Of a stretch of 64,000 bases of DNA, positions 52,047 to 60,678 are shown one piece after another. The translations under genes and the position numbers were made by a program. Within the stretch, counting starts at the first letter, position 1. Every line of letters starts with the position of its first letter. The DNA comes from Pigmentiphaga sp. H8 (GTDB taxonomy: Bacteria; Pseudomonadota; Gammaproteobacteria; Burkholderiales; Burkholderiaceae_B). Location: positions 5,890,001 to 5,954,000 of the forward strand of contig NZ_CP033966.1 of NCBI RefSeq assembly GCF_003854895.1, given 5' to 3'. The notes beneath the pieces are model-generated. The model ran no database searches. It saw nothing but the letters and a program-made list of their open reading frames with translations, and had not been told where the DNA came from.

Positions 52047-52977
52047 GCGCCGGGGCCACGCCCGCCATGGTCGGCATGGCGGCGCGCATCATGTCGATGA
52101 AGGCGCGCAGCTTGGCCGGGTAGTAGCGGGCGTACGGATAGATCAGGTAGAGCGGCAGCGACGCGGCGCGCCATTGGGGCGCGACGTGGCGCAGCCGGCC
52201 CTGGCGCAGGTCGTCGGCCACCACCCAGGCCGACGTGATGCCGGCGCCCACGCCGTCCAGCATGGCGGCGCGCAGCGCGTACAGGCTGTCGGTGCTCATG
52301 CGCGGGCGGATGGGGAAGCGGTGCCCGATGCCGTCGGCGCCGCGCGTCAGCACCACCTCGTCGCGGTAATACATGTTCAGCGCCACCCAGGGCAATGTCT
52401 CCAGGGCCTTGACCTCGTCCGGCGGCGTACCGTTCGGCAGCAGGGATGGCGCGGCCACGACGATGCGGGGCACTTCGGCCAGCAGGATGGCGACGACATC
52501 GGGGTCGTTCACCGCGCCCACCTGGATCGCGCAGTCCAGCCCTTCGGCGATGAAGTCGGCGTGGCGGTCCTGCAGCAGCCATTCGACCGAGGCTTCGGGA
52601 TAGCGCCGCAGGTAGTCGGTCAGCGGCGCCACCATCTGGTCCTGGCCGAAGGCATGCGGCACCAGCACGCGCAGCGTGCCGCGCGGCTCGTCGTGGGCGC
52701 CGCGCAGGTCGGCCTCCATGGCGTCCCAGGTCGCGCCCAGTTCCTTCGCGTGGGCATAGCAGCGTTCGCCGTCGCTGGTCAGCGTCATGCCGTGGGTGGA
52801 GCGCTGCAGCAGGCGCAGCCCCAACAGGCGTTCCAGCGTCTGCAGCCTGCGGCTGACCGTGGGCTGGGTGGTGCCCAGTTGCACGGCGGCGGCGGACAGG
52901 CTTCCGGCTTCGACGATGCGGACGAAGGTCTGCATCAGTTCGATGCGGTCGATGGAAGGGGACACGCTGGTTTTCAT
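52033..52977 (-). CDS. LysR-family transcriptional regulator
   Basis: 314 residues. The helix-turn-helix is IELMQTFVRIVEAGSLSAAA and LGTTQPTVSRRLQTLERLLG; the effector domain is CrgA-like (GTLRVLVPHAFGQDQMVAPL). It is divergent from the MFS transporter gene across about 100 bases and is a likely regulator of it. A role in the hydantoinase-type operon is less likely, since that operon already has a divergent LysR. The inducer is unknown. Confidence 0.92.
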   Translation of the reverse strand: MKTSVSPSIDRIELMQTFVRIVEAGSLSAAAVQLGTTQPTVSRRLQTLERLLGLRLLQRSTHGMTLTSDGERCYAHAKELGATWDAMEADLRGAHDEPRGTLRVLVPHAFGQDQMVAPLTDYLRRYPEASVEWLLQDRHADFIAEGLDCAIQVGAVNDPDVVAILLAEVPRIVVAAPSLLPNGTPPDEVKALETLPWVALNMYYRDEVVLTRGADGIGHRFPIRPRMSTDSLYALRAAMLDGVGAGITSAWVVADDLRQGRLRHVAPQWRAASLPLYLIYPYARYYPAKLRAFIDMMRAAMPTMAGVAPALTRR

Positions 52978-53075
52978 GCGTCAAGCGTATAACGAATCTG
53001 CGTCCTCAGGGGCTACACGACGTAACCGCGGCCATGCAGAATCCCGTCCTATCGAACGATTCCGGGTTTACGAGC

Positions 53076-54293
53076 ATGTCATCCATACAAATCGCGCATG
53101 GTGCGTCCCTACCTGCCGCACCCGCCGCGCGGCTGACCACCTCGCTGGTCGGCCTGCTGGCTACCGGGGCGGGGCTGAGCGTGGCTTCCATCTACTACAG
53201 CCAGCCCATGCTGGGGCTGCTGAGCCAGGACCTGGGGGCCGGCGAAGGCACCGTGGGGCTGGTGCCCACCTTGACCCAGCTGGGCTACGCGGCGGGGATC
53301 CTGCTGCTGGCGCCGCTGGGCGACCGCTACGACCGGCGCCGCATCATCGTCGGCAAGTCGGCGGTGCTGGCGCTGGCCCTGTTGCTGAGCGGCCTGGCGC
53401 CGGGCGTGGGCTGGCTGCTGGCCGCCAGCCTGGCAGTGGGGCTGGCGGCCACGCTGGCCCAGGACATCGTGCCGGCGGCCGCGACGCTGGCGCCCGATGC
53501 GCAGCGCGGCAAGGCCGTGGGCACCGTCATGACCGGCCTGCTGCTGGGCATCCTGCTGTCGCGCGTGGTCAGCGGCTTCGTGGCGGAATACTGGAACTGG
53601 CGCGCCATGTTCCTGGTGGCCGCGGTGTCCGTCGCCGGCGTGGGCGTGGTGGCGGCGCGCGGCTTGCCGCGCTTCGCGCCCACCGCGCAGCTGGGATATG
53701 GCGCGCTGCTGGCTTCCATGGCGCAATTGTGGCGCCGCCATGGCGCGCTGCGCCGCGCGGTCTACGCGCAAGGCCTGTTGGCGGTGGGCTTCAGCGCCTT
53801 CTGGTGCACGCTGGCCGTGATGCTGCACGACCGCTTCCACCTGGGCAGCACGGCGGCCGGCGCCTTCGGCCTGGCCGGCGCGGCGGGCGCCCTGGCCGCG
53901 CCCTTCGCCGGCCGGCTGGCCGACCGCCGTGGTTCCGACGGCGTGGCCCGCATCGCCACCATCATCGCCGCGGTCTCGTTCGCCAGCCTGGCGCTGACCG
54001 AGGTGTTGCCGGCACAGGCGCAGCTCGCCCTGCTGGTCGCCAGCGCCATCGGCTTCGACTTCGGCGTGCAGGCTTCGCTGGTGGCCAGCCAGACCCAGGT
54101 CTACGGCCTGGAGCCCGCGGCGCGTAGCCGGCTGAACGCCCTGCTGGTGGCCGGAATGTTCATCGGCATGGCCGCTGGCGCGGGGCTGGGCAGCCTGGTG
54201 TGGGCGCACGCGGGCTGGCTGGGCGTGGTGGGGCTGGCCACGGCGACGGCACTGGGGGCGTTGGGGGTGAGGATGGGGCGCTTGGTGCGCTAG
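53076..54293 (+). CDS. MFS transporter
   Basis: 405 residues with about 12 hydrophobic helices. The loop 2-3 motif GDRYDRRRIIVGKSAVLALA is the MFS signature, and its weaker repeat AGRLADRRGSDGVARIATI lies in the second half. It resembles the drug- and sugar-efflux branch (AraJ/YnfM-like), so export of a metabolite or toxic compound is likely, driven by the proton gradient. An in-frame ATG at 53034 exists, but a CAGAAT -10-like box at 53037-53042 makes 53076 more probable. The C-terminus ends four residues after the last helix. Confidence 0.88.
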   Translation: MSSIQIAHGASLPAAPAARLTTSLVGLLATGAGLSVASIYYSQPMLGLLSQDLGAGEGTVGLVPTLTQLGYAAGILLLAPLGDRYDRRRIIVGKSAVLALALLLSGLAPGVGWLLAASLAVGLAATLAQDIVPAAATLAPDAQRGKAVGTVMTGLLLGILLSRVVSGFVAEYWNWRAMFLVAAVSVAGVGVVAARGLPRFAPTAQLGYGALLASMAQLWRRHGALRRAVYAQGLLAVGFSAFWCTLAVMLHDRFHLGSTAAGAFGLAGAAGALAAPFAGRLADRRGSDGVARIATIIAAVSFASLALTEVLPAQAQLALLVASAIGFDFGVQASLVASQTQVYGLEPAARSRLNALLVAGMFIGMAAGAGLGSLVWAHAGWLGVVGLATATALGALGVRMGRLVR

Positions 54294-54356
54294 CTAGTCG
54301 TGGATGGCAACACGTCGTGCGTGTACGTCCGGATTCAGCTACGGTTGTATTGCATT

Positions 54357-54385
54357 TTGCTATTTTTATTTACTTTTGCGATAAT
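54357..54385 (+). promoter_or_regulatory. Promoter of higBA
   Basis: TTGCTA (54357-54362), a 17-base spacer, then GATAAT (54380-54385). Transcription would begin about 54392, at or next to the higB ATG at 54393, so the message may be leaderless. Confidence 0.6.
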
Positions 54386-54392
54386 CTATTCC

Positions 54393-54674
54393 ATGCACAT
54401 CATCTCCAAGCGGTCATTGCGTGAATTCTGGGTCGTCCACCCAGCATCCACCAATGCGCTGCTTCATTGGCACACCACGCTGGAACACGCTCAAGCAACC
54501 GATTTCTCTGCATTGAAGACGGTGTTCAACACGGTGGACTGGGTGGGTGGCTATGTAGTCTTCGACGTAGGCGGCAACAAGTACCGCATCGTTGCGGACG
54601 TGGTGTTCCGATCGCAAACTGTCTTCATCAAGCACGTTTTTACGCACAAGGAGTACGACTCATGGAAGCCGTGA
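54393..54674 (+). CDS. higB: HigB-type toxin of a type II toxin-antitoxin system
   Basis: 93 residues. The start MHIISKRSLREFW and the core VGGYVVFDVGGNKYRIVADV with FIKHVFTHKEYDSW are typical of the HigB family, ribosome-dependent mRNA interferases of the RelE fold. The toxin gene precedes the antitoxin, as usual for hig. The stop lies 13 bases inside the antitoxin gene. The base composition is clearly AT-richer than that of the neighbours, a mark of horizontal gain. An in-frame upstream ATG at 54300 would add a hydrophobic stretch and is rejected. Confidence 0.9.
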   Translation: MHIISKRSLREFWVVHPASTNALLHWHTTLEHAQATDFSALKTVFNTVDWVGGYVVFDVGGNKYRIVADVVFRSQTVFIKHVFTHKEYDSWKP

Positions 54675-55111
54675 TCCCCGACCTGGCCAAGGTGGCCCGC
54701 AGCTATGGCGAGTTCCGCGCCGTGGCCGGCGTGGGTGCGATCCGCAACGAGGCGGACTACGACCGTGCCCTGGCGCTGATTGAAGCGATTCTGGATCAAA
54801 CCCGCGATACCCCTGCACGGGAAGATGTGACGCACCCGCTGGCTGACTTGCTGGACCTGCTGACCGCAGCGGTGCATGAATATGAGGCCGACCACCATGC
54901 CATTCCGGCCTCATCCCCTCGGGATGTGCTGCGCTTTCTGATGGACCAGCATGGGCTGACCCAGTCCGACCTGCCCGAGGTGGGAAGCCAGAGTGTGATT
55001 TCCGAAATCCTGGCAGGCCGCAGGATGTTCAACACCCGGCAGATTGCAGCCCTGGTCGAGCGGTTCCATGTCGGTGCGGATGCCTTCATCGAGCGTGGCG
55101 GTAAGCCCTGA
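54662..55111 (+). CDS. higA: HigA-type antitoxin (helix-turn-helix)
   Basis: 149 residues. The C-terminal Xre-type helix-turn-helix is FLMDQHGLTQSDLPEVGSQS with SEILAGRRMFNTRQIAAL; the N-terminal part (about 90 residues) is the toxin-binding and dimerisation region of this long HigA form. It neutralises HigB and represses the operon. AAGGAG lies upstream, and its start overlaps higB by 13 bases, so the two are coupled. It is a self-contained addiction module, probably acquired. Confidence 0.9.
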   Translation: MEAVIPDLAKVARSYGEFRAVAGVGAIRNEADYDRALALIEAILDQTRDTPAREDVTHPLADLLDLLTAAVHEYEADHHAIPASSPRDVLRFLMDQHGLTQSDLPEVGSQSVISEILAGRRMFNTRQIAALVERFHVGADAFIERGGKP

Positions 55112-55264
55112 GCGAAGAACCGTACTGTCCCGACGTTCAATCAATCCCTTCAATCGTCCAGCCCCTGAGCGGATTTCCCTGTAAGGCGGCCCTGATACGC
55201 GGACCGAGTTCACTCCTCTTTCATCATTTATATGCAAACACATCCAAAAAAATACTTGTAAAAG

Positions 55265-55282
55265 AACTTGCATATGCAAGTT
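55265..55282. promoter_or_regulatory. Perfect 18-base palindrome upstream of the MarR gene
   Basis: AACTTGCATATGCAAGTT is fully symmetric and lies 48 bases before the MarR ATG at 55330. A half-site ATATGCAA recurs at 55230-55237. Size and place fit a MarR-type operator. The surrounding bases 55195-55300 are AT-rich. Confidence 0.6.
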
Positions 55283-55329
55283 TATTTGTGAGTAAATAGG
55301 CCCATCGCAACCATCACGGTTCCTCCGCC

Positions 55330-55842
55330 ATGGCCTCCAGCTCGACGCGTTCCTCCCGCCGCAAGCCGGTCGATCCGGTCGATGACGAGCCGGATGCCTT
55401 CTCGGACCAGCGCAGCGAAAAGAAGACGGCCTACCTGCTGCGCCAGGTGTCCGAACGGCTGGCCATCAGCCTGACCGAGGCGCTGCGCCCCTTCAACCAG
55501 ACCGCCAGCGTGTACCGGGTGCTGATCGCCCTTACCCGCCGCGACCATGCCCGGATGCGCGACCTGATCGAGCTGACGCTGGTCGAGTCGTCCACGCTCA
55601 GCCGCACCATCGGCCGGATGGAGGCGCAGGAACTGGTCACGGTCGAACAGGACGACGACGACGGCCGCGCGGTCATCATCTCCATCACCCAGGCGGGGCG
55701 CGACCTGCTCGATGCGATGCTGCCCGCGGTGTCGGCGCAGTACGAGTGGTCGGTGCACGACGTGCCGCCGGCGGACCTGGAGATCCTGCGCACCACGCTG
55801 CAGCGCATGCTGCGCAACCTGAAGATTTCCCCCATCAAGTAA
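55330..55842 (+). CDS. MarR-family transcriptional regulator
   Basis: 170 residues. Winged-helix features are SVYRVLIALTRRDHARMRDL, TLVESSTLSRTIGRMEAQEL and the wing VEQDDDDGRAVIISITQAG. The first 30 residues are a charged extension. The gene lies in the same direction as, and 55 bases before, the aminotransferase gene, and carries a perfect palindrome upstream. It is therefore likely both autoregulated and the controller of the following five-gene cluster. Confidence 0.9.
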   Translation: MASSSTRSSRRKPVDPVDDEPDAFSDQRSEKKTAYLLRQVSERLAISLTEALRPFNQTASVYRVLIALTRRDHARMRDLIELTLVESSTLSRTIGRMEAQELVTVEQDDDDGRAVIISITQAGRDLLDAMLPAVSAQYEWSVHDVPPADLEILRTTLQRMLRNLKISPIK

Positions 55843-55897
55843 GCGGCAATCCCATCAAGCAGTTCTTGCGGTCGGCCTTTCCTGGAAGGAGGCGGTC

Positions 55898-56827
55898 ATG
55901 GAAGAGCAGGGTTCACCCATCTGGATCGATGGCAAGCTGGTCGATTGGGCGGATGCGTCCGTCCATTTCGTCAGCAACAGTTTCCAGTATGGATTCGGGG
56001 TCTTCGAAGGCATACGCGCCTATGACGGCGAGCAGGGAACCTCCATATTCCGGCTCGACGCCCACATCGACCGGCTGTTCAAGTCGGCCAAGATCATCGG
56101 GCTGGACATTCCCTACACCCGGGACACCATCGTCGAGGCCTGCCGCGAAACCGTCGCGGCCAGCGGCCATGCGAAGTGCTATCTGCGGCCGGTGGCCTAC
56201 ATCGGCTACGGCGGCATGGGGCTGAACTACACGGGCTGCAAGGTCAGCGTGGGCATCGCGGTCTGGTTCTGGGGCGAATACCTGGGCCAGGGCAAGCTGG
56301 AGCAGGGCACGCGCGTCAAGACCTCGTCCTATACGCGGCATCACATCAATTCGAACATGTCCAAGGCCAAGGCCTGCGGCAACTACATGCTGTTCCAGAT
56401 GGCGCGCACCGACGCGCTGCGCGGCGGCTACGACGAGGCGCTGCTGCTGGATGCCCAGGGGCACGTGGCCGAGGGCTCGGTGGAGAACGTCTTCATCGTG
56501 CGCGACGGGCAACTGATCACGCCGCCGCTGACCTACATCCTGGACGGCATCACCCGCGACTCCATCATCCAGCTGGCGCGCGGCGCGGGCCTGGTAGTGC
56601 GCGAGGAGTTCTTCACCCGCGACGCCATGTACATCGCCGACGAGGCCTTCTTCGTCGGCACCGGCGCCGAGGTCACGCCGGTGGTGGCGCTGGACGACCG
56701 GCCCATCGGCCAGGGCGTGCCGGGACCGGTGACGCGGCGGCTGCAGTCGCTGTATTTCGATGCCGTGCGTGGACGCGACGAACGCTACGCGCACTGGGTG
56801 ACCCCGGTGGCCGGCGTGCCGGCCTGA
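55898..56827 (+). CDS. ilvE: Branched-chain-amino-acid aminotransferase family (class IV, IlvE-like)
   Basis: 309 residues, PLP-dependent fold type IV. Family blocks are HFVSNSFQYGFGVFEGIRAY, the catalytic lysine in MSKAKACGNYMLFQMA, EALLLDAQGHVAEGSVENVF and, near the C-terminus, FFVGTGAEVTPVVALDDRP. The usual EGSGENIF reads EGSVENVF here, a small departure. It transaminates leucine, isoleucine or valine, though D-amino-acid transaminases are related. It leads a cluster of peptide and amino-acid enzymes, so a catabolic rather than biosynthetic role is likely. GGAGG lies upstream. Confidence 0.9.
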   Translation: MEEQGSPIWIDGKLVDWADASVHFVSNSFQYGFGVFEGIRAYDGEQGTSIFRLDAHIDRLFKSAKIIGLDIPYTRDTIVEACRETVAASGHAKCYLRPVAYIGYGGMGLNYTGCKVSVGIAVWFWGEYLGQGKLEQGTRVKTSSYTRHHINSNMSKAKACGNYMLFQMARTDALRGGYDEALLLDAQGHVAEGSVENVFIVRDGQLITPPLTYILDGITRDSIIQLARGAGLVVREEFFTRDAMYIADEAFFVGTGAEVTPVVALDDRPIGQGVPGPVTRRLQSLYFDAVRGRDERYAHWVTPVAGVPA

Positions 56828-56832
56828 GCGCC

Positions 56833-58422
56833 ATGGATCTCGACTACGCATTGCCTTATCCGTCGCAGCGTTCGCCGGTGCTGGCGCGCAACGTGGTGTG
56901 CGCCTCGCAGCCGCTGGCGGCGCAGGCCGGGCTGCGCATGCTGCTGCAAGGCGGCAACGCCGTCGATGCGGCGGTGGCGGCGGCCATCGCTTCCACGGTG
57001 GTCGAGCCCACCGCCAACGGCGTGGGCAGCGATGCCTTCGCGGTGGTCTGGGACGGCGCGAACCTGCATGGGCTCAATGCCAGCGGCCGCGCGCCGGCCG
57101 CCTGGGAGGCGGCGCGCTTCGCCGGGGGCCAGACCATGCCGCGCCGCGGCTGGGACAGCGTCACGGTGCCGGGCGTGGTGTCGTCATGGGCGGCGCTGAG
57201 CCGGCGCTTCGGCGCGCTGCCTTTCGAGCGCCTGTTCGAGCCGGCGGTGGACTATGCGCGGCGGGGGTTCGCGGTCAGTCCGCTGATCGCCGCGCTGTGG
57301 CATCGCATCGCGCCCAACTATGCCGACCAGCCGGGTTTCGCCGAAGCCTTCCTGCCTGGCGGGCGCGCGCCGGCCGCCGGCGAGATCTTCCGCAACGCGC
57401 CGTTGGCCGGCACGCTGGAGGCCATCGCCGCCACGGGCGGCGAGGCCTTCTACCGGGGCGCACTGGCCGAGGCCCTGGTCGCGCATGCCGCGCGCCACGG
57501 CGGCGCGATGACGCGGGACGACCTGGCGGCGCACGAAGCGCACTGGTGCGGCACGCTGTCGCAGCGCATCGGCGACGTCGACGTGCACGAGATTCCGCCC
57601 AATACGCAGGGCATCGCCACGCTGATCGCGCTGGGCATCCTGGCGCGCCACGACCCGCGGCGGCACGCGGTCGACAGCGTCGAAGCCATGCATCTGCAGA
57701 TCGAGGCGATGAAACTGGCGTTCGCCGACGTCGAGGCCTTCGTCGGCGATCCGGCCTCGATGCAGATCGACCCGCGGTCGCTGCTGGCGGACGACTACCT
57801 GGATGCGCGCGCGGCGCTGATCGATCCGGCGCGCGCCGGCGATTTCGGCGCGGGCGCGCCGCGCCAGGGCGGCACGGTCTATCTGGCCGCGGCCGACGCG
57901 GCGGGCATGATGGTCTCGTTCATCCAGTCCAACTACGAGGGCTTCGGTTCGGGCGTGGTCGTGCCCGGCACCGGCATCAGCCTGCAGAACCGCGGCATGG
58001 GTTTCTCGCTGCGGCCCGGGCATCCCAATCTGGTGGGGTCGCGGCGGCTGCCGCTGCACACCATCATTCCCGGCTTCGCGATGCGCGCGGGCCAGCCCGC
58101 GATGAGCTTCGGCGTGATGGGCGGGCCGATGCAGGCGCAAGGGCATCTGCAGCTGGCCGTGCGCACGCAGCTGTACGGCCAGAACCCGCAGGCTGCGTCC
58201 GACGCGCCGCGCTGGCAGGTGGTGTCGGGACGCAAGGTGCTGGTCGAGGCCGGCATGCCGGAAGCCATCGTGGCGGGCCTGCTCGCGCGCGGCCACGAAG
58301 TGCGGCGGGAATCGCCGCAGGCCGCTTTCGCGTTCGGCGGCGCGCAGTTGATCCTGCGTGGCGACGACGGCTATGTGGCGGGATCGGACCATCGCAAGGA
58401 CGGCGCGGCCGTCGGCTTTTGA
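56833..58422 (+). CDS. Gamma-glutamyltransferase family protein
   Basis: 529 residues, N-terminal nucleophile hydrolase. Family blocks include ARNVVCASQPLAAQAGLRML, GGNAVDAAVAAAIAST and ANGVGSDAFAVVW. The autoprocessing threonine that becomes the nucleophile is probably Thr348 in RQGGTVYLAAADAAG. It lacks a signal peptide, so it would be cytosolic, unlike E. coli Ggt. The C-terminal subunit keeps MGGPMQAQGHLQL. It should cleave or transfer a gamma-glutamyl or related acyl group. The start lies 5 bases after the aminotransferase stop. Confidence 0.88.
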   Translation: MDLDYALPYPSQRSPVLARNVVCASQPLAAQAGLRMLLQGGNAVDAAVAAAIASTVVEPTANGVGSDAFAVVWDGANLHGLNASGRAPAAWEAARFAGGQTMPRRGWDSVTVPGVVSSWAALSRRFGALPFERLFEPAVDYARRGFAVSPLIAALWHRIAPNYADQPGFAEAFLPGGRAPAAGEIFRNAPLAGTLEAIAATGGEAFYRGALAEALVAHAARHGGAMTRDDLAAHEAHWCGTLSQRIGDVDVHEIPPNTQGIATLIALGILARHDPRRHAVDSVEAMHLQIEAMKLAFADVEAFVGDPASMQIDPRSLLADDYLDARAALIDPARAGDFGAGAPRQGGTVYLAAADAAGMMVSFIQSNYEGFGSGVVVPGTGISLQNRGMGFSLRPGHPNLVGSRRLPLHTIIPGFAMRAGQPAMSFGVMGGPMQAQGHLQLAVRTQLYGQNPQAASDAPRWQVVSGRKVLVEAGMPEAIVAGLLARGHEVRRESPQAAFAFGGAQLILRGDDGYVAGSDHRKDGAAVGF

Positions 58423-58477
58423 CTACCGCGCCACCCGCTTCCCCAAGGATGCGGCGCGGCGACAGGAGGAGCGAACA

Positions 58478-59623
58478 GTGAGCGTGCCACGGCAGGAATT
58501 CGAATCGAGGATGGCCCGCGCGCGGGCGGAAATGGCGCGCGCCGGCATGGACGGGCTGGTGGTTACCGATCCCGTGGGCTTCTACTACTTCACCGGCGAG
58601 AAGGCCAGCCCAGGCCGCCCGGCGGCCTTCGTGCTGCCGGCCGAGGGCGAACCGGCCCTGGTGAACTGGAGCGGCCCGGACATGTTCGCGCGCCTGTACC
58701 GCCGGCCGGGCAATCCCTGCGTGGCCGACCGGCGTATCTACCCCGAGGTGCCGTTCGACCGCGAGCCGGCCACCGACTGGGGGCTGCGCGACATCCTGGC
58801 CGAACGCGGGCTGCACGCCGCGCGGCTGGGCATCGAGCTGGGCAACGAACCCCGGCTGGGCCTGGGGCTGGCGGATCTCGACCGCCTGCGCGGCGAGCTG
58901 CCCGGCATACGCTGGGTCGATGCCTCGCCGGTGATCTGGGCCTGTCGCATGATCAAGTCCGAATGGGAGATCGAGCAGCTGCGGCAGGCGTGCGCGATCG
59001 GATCGCGGGCCTGGGGGCAATGCCTGGAATCCTTGGACGAGGGCGTGACGCAGCGCGCGGTCCAGCAGCGCATCATGGCCCTGTACGCCGAACTGGGCGC
59101 GGACCTGGATTCGGGGCCGCCGGTGGCGCTGGGCGCCACGGGTCCCGGCGGCGCGTTCCGGCGCGGGGACATCCTGTACCTGGACGGTGGCTGCAGCGTC
59201 AACGGCTACAAGATGGACATCACGCGGCGCGCGGTGTTCGGCGCGCCCAGCGCGCGCCAGCAGGGCGAGCACGACGGCATGTGGGAAATCCTCTTCCAGG
59301 TGATGGAGAAGATCCGGCCCGGCGTCACGACCGCATCGGTGTTCGAGTATTCGCAGTCGCTGCTGGCCCGGACCGGCTGGACCAACTACTCGGACCATTC
59401 CGCCAAGCGCATCGGCCATGGCATCGGGCTGGTCAACGAGCCGCCCTACATCAACGCGTTCGATACGCACGTGTTCCAGGAAGGCATGAGCATCACGCCG
59501 GAACCCAAGATCGAGACGCAGGAAGGGCTGCTGAACGCGGAAGAGCACGTGATCGTGCGCGCGCAGGGGTGCGAGATCATCTCGGGCTCCCTGGACTGGC
59601 GGCTGCACACCATTTCCCTGTGA
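58478..59623 (+). CDS. M24-family metallopeptidase (Xaa-Pro aminopeptidase/creatinase-like)
   Basis: 381 residues from a GTG at 58478 with AGGAGG seven bases upstream; longer in-frame starts fall inside the preceding gene. The C-terminal pita-bread domain has the metal ligands in YLDGGCSVNGYKMDITRR (two Asp), IGHGIGLVNEPP (His), ITPEPKIE (Glu) and NAEEHVIV (Glu). The N-terminal domain is creatinase-like. It would be a peptidase for X-Pro or a creatinase/ectoine-hydrolase type amidinohydrolase; context does not decide. It is 55 bases after the gamma-glutamyltransferase-like gene. Confidence 0.88.
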   Translation: MSVPRQEFESRMARARAEMARAGMDGLVVTDPVGFYYFTGEKASPGRPAAFVLPAEGEPALVNWSGPDMFARLYRRPGNPCVADRRIYPEVPFDREPATDWGLRDILAERGLHAARLGIELGNEPRLGLGLADLDRLRGELPGIRWVDASPVIWACRMIKSEWEIEQLRQACAIGSRAWGQCLESLDEGVTQRAVQQRIMALYAELGADLDSGPPVALGATGPGGAFRRGDILYLDGGCSVNGYKMDITRRAVFGAPSARQQGEHDGMWEILFQVMEKIRPGVTTASVFEYSQSLLARTGWTNYSDHSAKRIGHGIGLVNEPPYINAFDTHVFQEGMSITPEPKIETQEGLLNAEEHVIVRAQGCEIISGSLDWRLHTISL

Positions 59624-59649
59624 ACCCGCAGGCCTCGATGGAGACCGAC

Positions 59650-60636
59650 ATGCCCGCCGCCATACGCCCGCTCCTGCTGTCGGCCACCGACGTCGCGCAT
59701 TGCGCGCCGCCGCTGGCCGACGTCATCCGCGTCGTCGAGGACACCTATCGCCGCGATGCGGCGGGGGAAGTCGAGGTGCCGGCCAAGGTCGCGCTGCACC
59801 CGCACGGCCCGTCGAGCTTCCTGCACGCCATGCCGGCCTGGGTGGGCGGCCAGCAGGCGCTGGGTATGAAGTGGGTGTCGTTCTTTCCGGGCAATGCCCG
59901 GCATGGCGCGCCGGACTCCAGCGCGCTGATCGTGCTGAACGATCCGCTTACCGGCGTGCCGGTGGCCATCATGGACGGGATGTGGATCACCTACGCCCGC
60001 ACCGGCGCCTGCGCCGCGCTGGCGGCCAGGTATTGCGCGAACCCGGCGCCGCGCCGCGTCGGCCTGGTGGGCTGCGGCGGCCTGGGCGAGTGGTCCCTGC
60101 GCTGCCTGGCGGCGCTGTTTCCCTCGATCGCGGAAGTATTCGTGGCTTCGCAGCGCCCCGCCTCGCGGGCGGACTTCTGCGCGCGCATGGCGGGCCAGGG
60201 GCCGTGGACGCTGACGCCGGTGGACGAGATCCGGCAGGCCGTGCAGGACATGGACATCGTGGTGTCTTCCGTGCCCAAGCTCCAGACGCATCCCATCGCG
60301 GCCGAATGGTGGTCGCCGGGCACGGTGCTGATCCCGCTCGACATCACGGGCTCGTGGGACGACGCCACCTATGGGCGGGCCGACCGCGTGGTGTGCGACC
60401 ACCGGGACAACCTGGCGCGCGCCTTCGAGCGCTACCGGCCGGGGCTGGCCATCGACGACGCCCGCGGCGTCGGCATGCAGGACATCGTGAGCGGCCGCGC
60501 CCCGGGCCGGGCCGCCGCGACGGATCGGGTCATGGCTTTCATGACCGGCATAGGCAGCATAGACGTGGCGGTGGCGTGGGACATCTACCGCCGCGCCGAC
60601 GAGCAGAACCGGGGACAGCGCTTCGACCTGGCCTAG
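59650..60636 (+). CDS. Ornithine cyclodeaminase/mu-crystallin family protein
   Basis: 328 residues. The substrate lobe has GMKWVSFFPGNARHGAPD and IVLNDPLTGVPVAIMDGMWI; the NAD-binding motif is VGLVGCGGLGEWSLRCLAAL. Family members include ornithine cyclodeaminase, alanine dehydrogenase, ketimine reductase and opine-type synthases, all NAD(P)-dependent. GGAG six bases upstream supports the ATG at 59650 over one at 59638. In a cluster with an aminotransferase, a gamma-glutamyltransferase-like protein and a peptidase, an amino-acid or imine reduction is plausible. The ornithine assignment is not certain. Confidence 0.88.
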   Translation: MPAAIRPLLLSATDVAHCAPPLADVIRVVEDTYRRDAAGEVEVPAKVALHPHGPSSFLHAMPAWVGGQQALGMKWVSFFPGNARHGAPDSSALIVLNDPLTGVPVAIMDGMWITYARTGACAALAARYCANPAPRRVGLVGCGGLGEWSLRCLAALFPSIAEVFVASQRPASRADFCARMAGQGPWTLTPVDEIRQAVQDMDIVVSSVPKLQTHPIAAEWWSPGTVLIPLDITGSWDDATYGRADRVVCDHRDNLARAFERYRPGLAIDDARGVGMQDIVSGRAPGRAAATDRVMAFMTGIGSIDVAVAWDIYRRADEQNRGQRFDLA

Positions 60637-60637
60637 G

Positions 60638-60660
60638 CCCCAGCCGGCCGGGGTTTCCTT
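60638..60660 (+). terminator. Weak hairpin after the cyclodeaminase gene
   Basis: CCCC (60638-60641) can pair with GGGG (60650-60653) around a self-complementary centre, followed by TTTCCTT. A Bug gene starts soon after, so it would be attenuating at most. Confidence 0.3.
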
Positions 60661-60678
60661 ACATTCATGGGAGTTCTT

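Noticed and set aside
54300..54392. N-terminal membrane extension of HigB from an upstream ATG
   Set aside because: It overlaps the promoter, and HigB proteins begin at the MHIISKRS segment.
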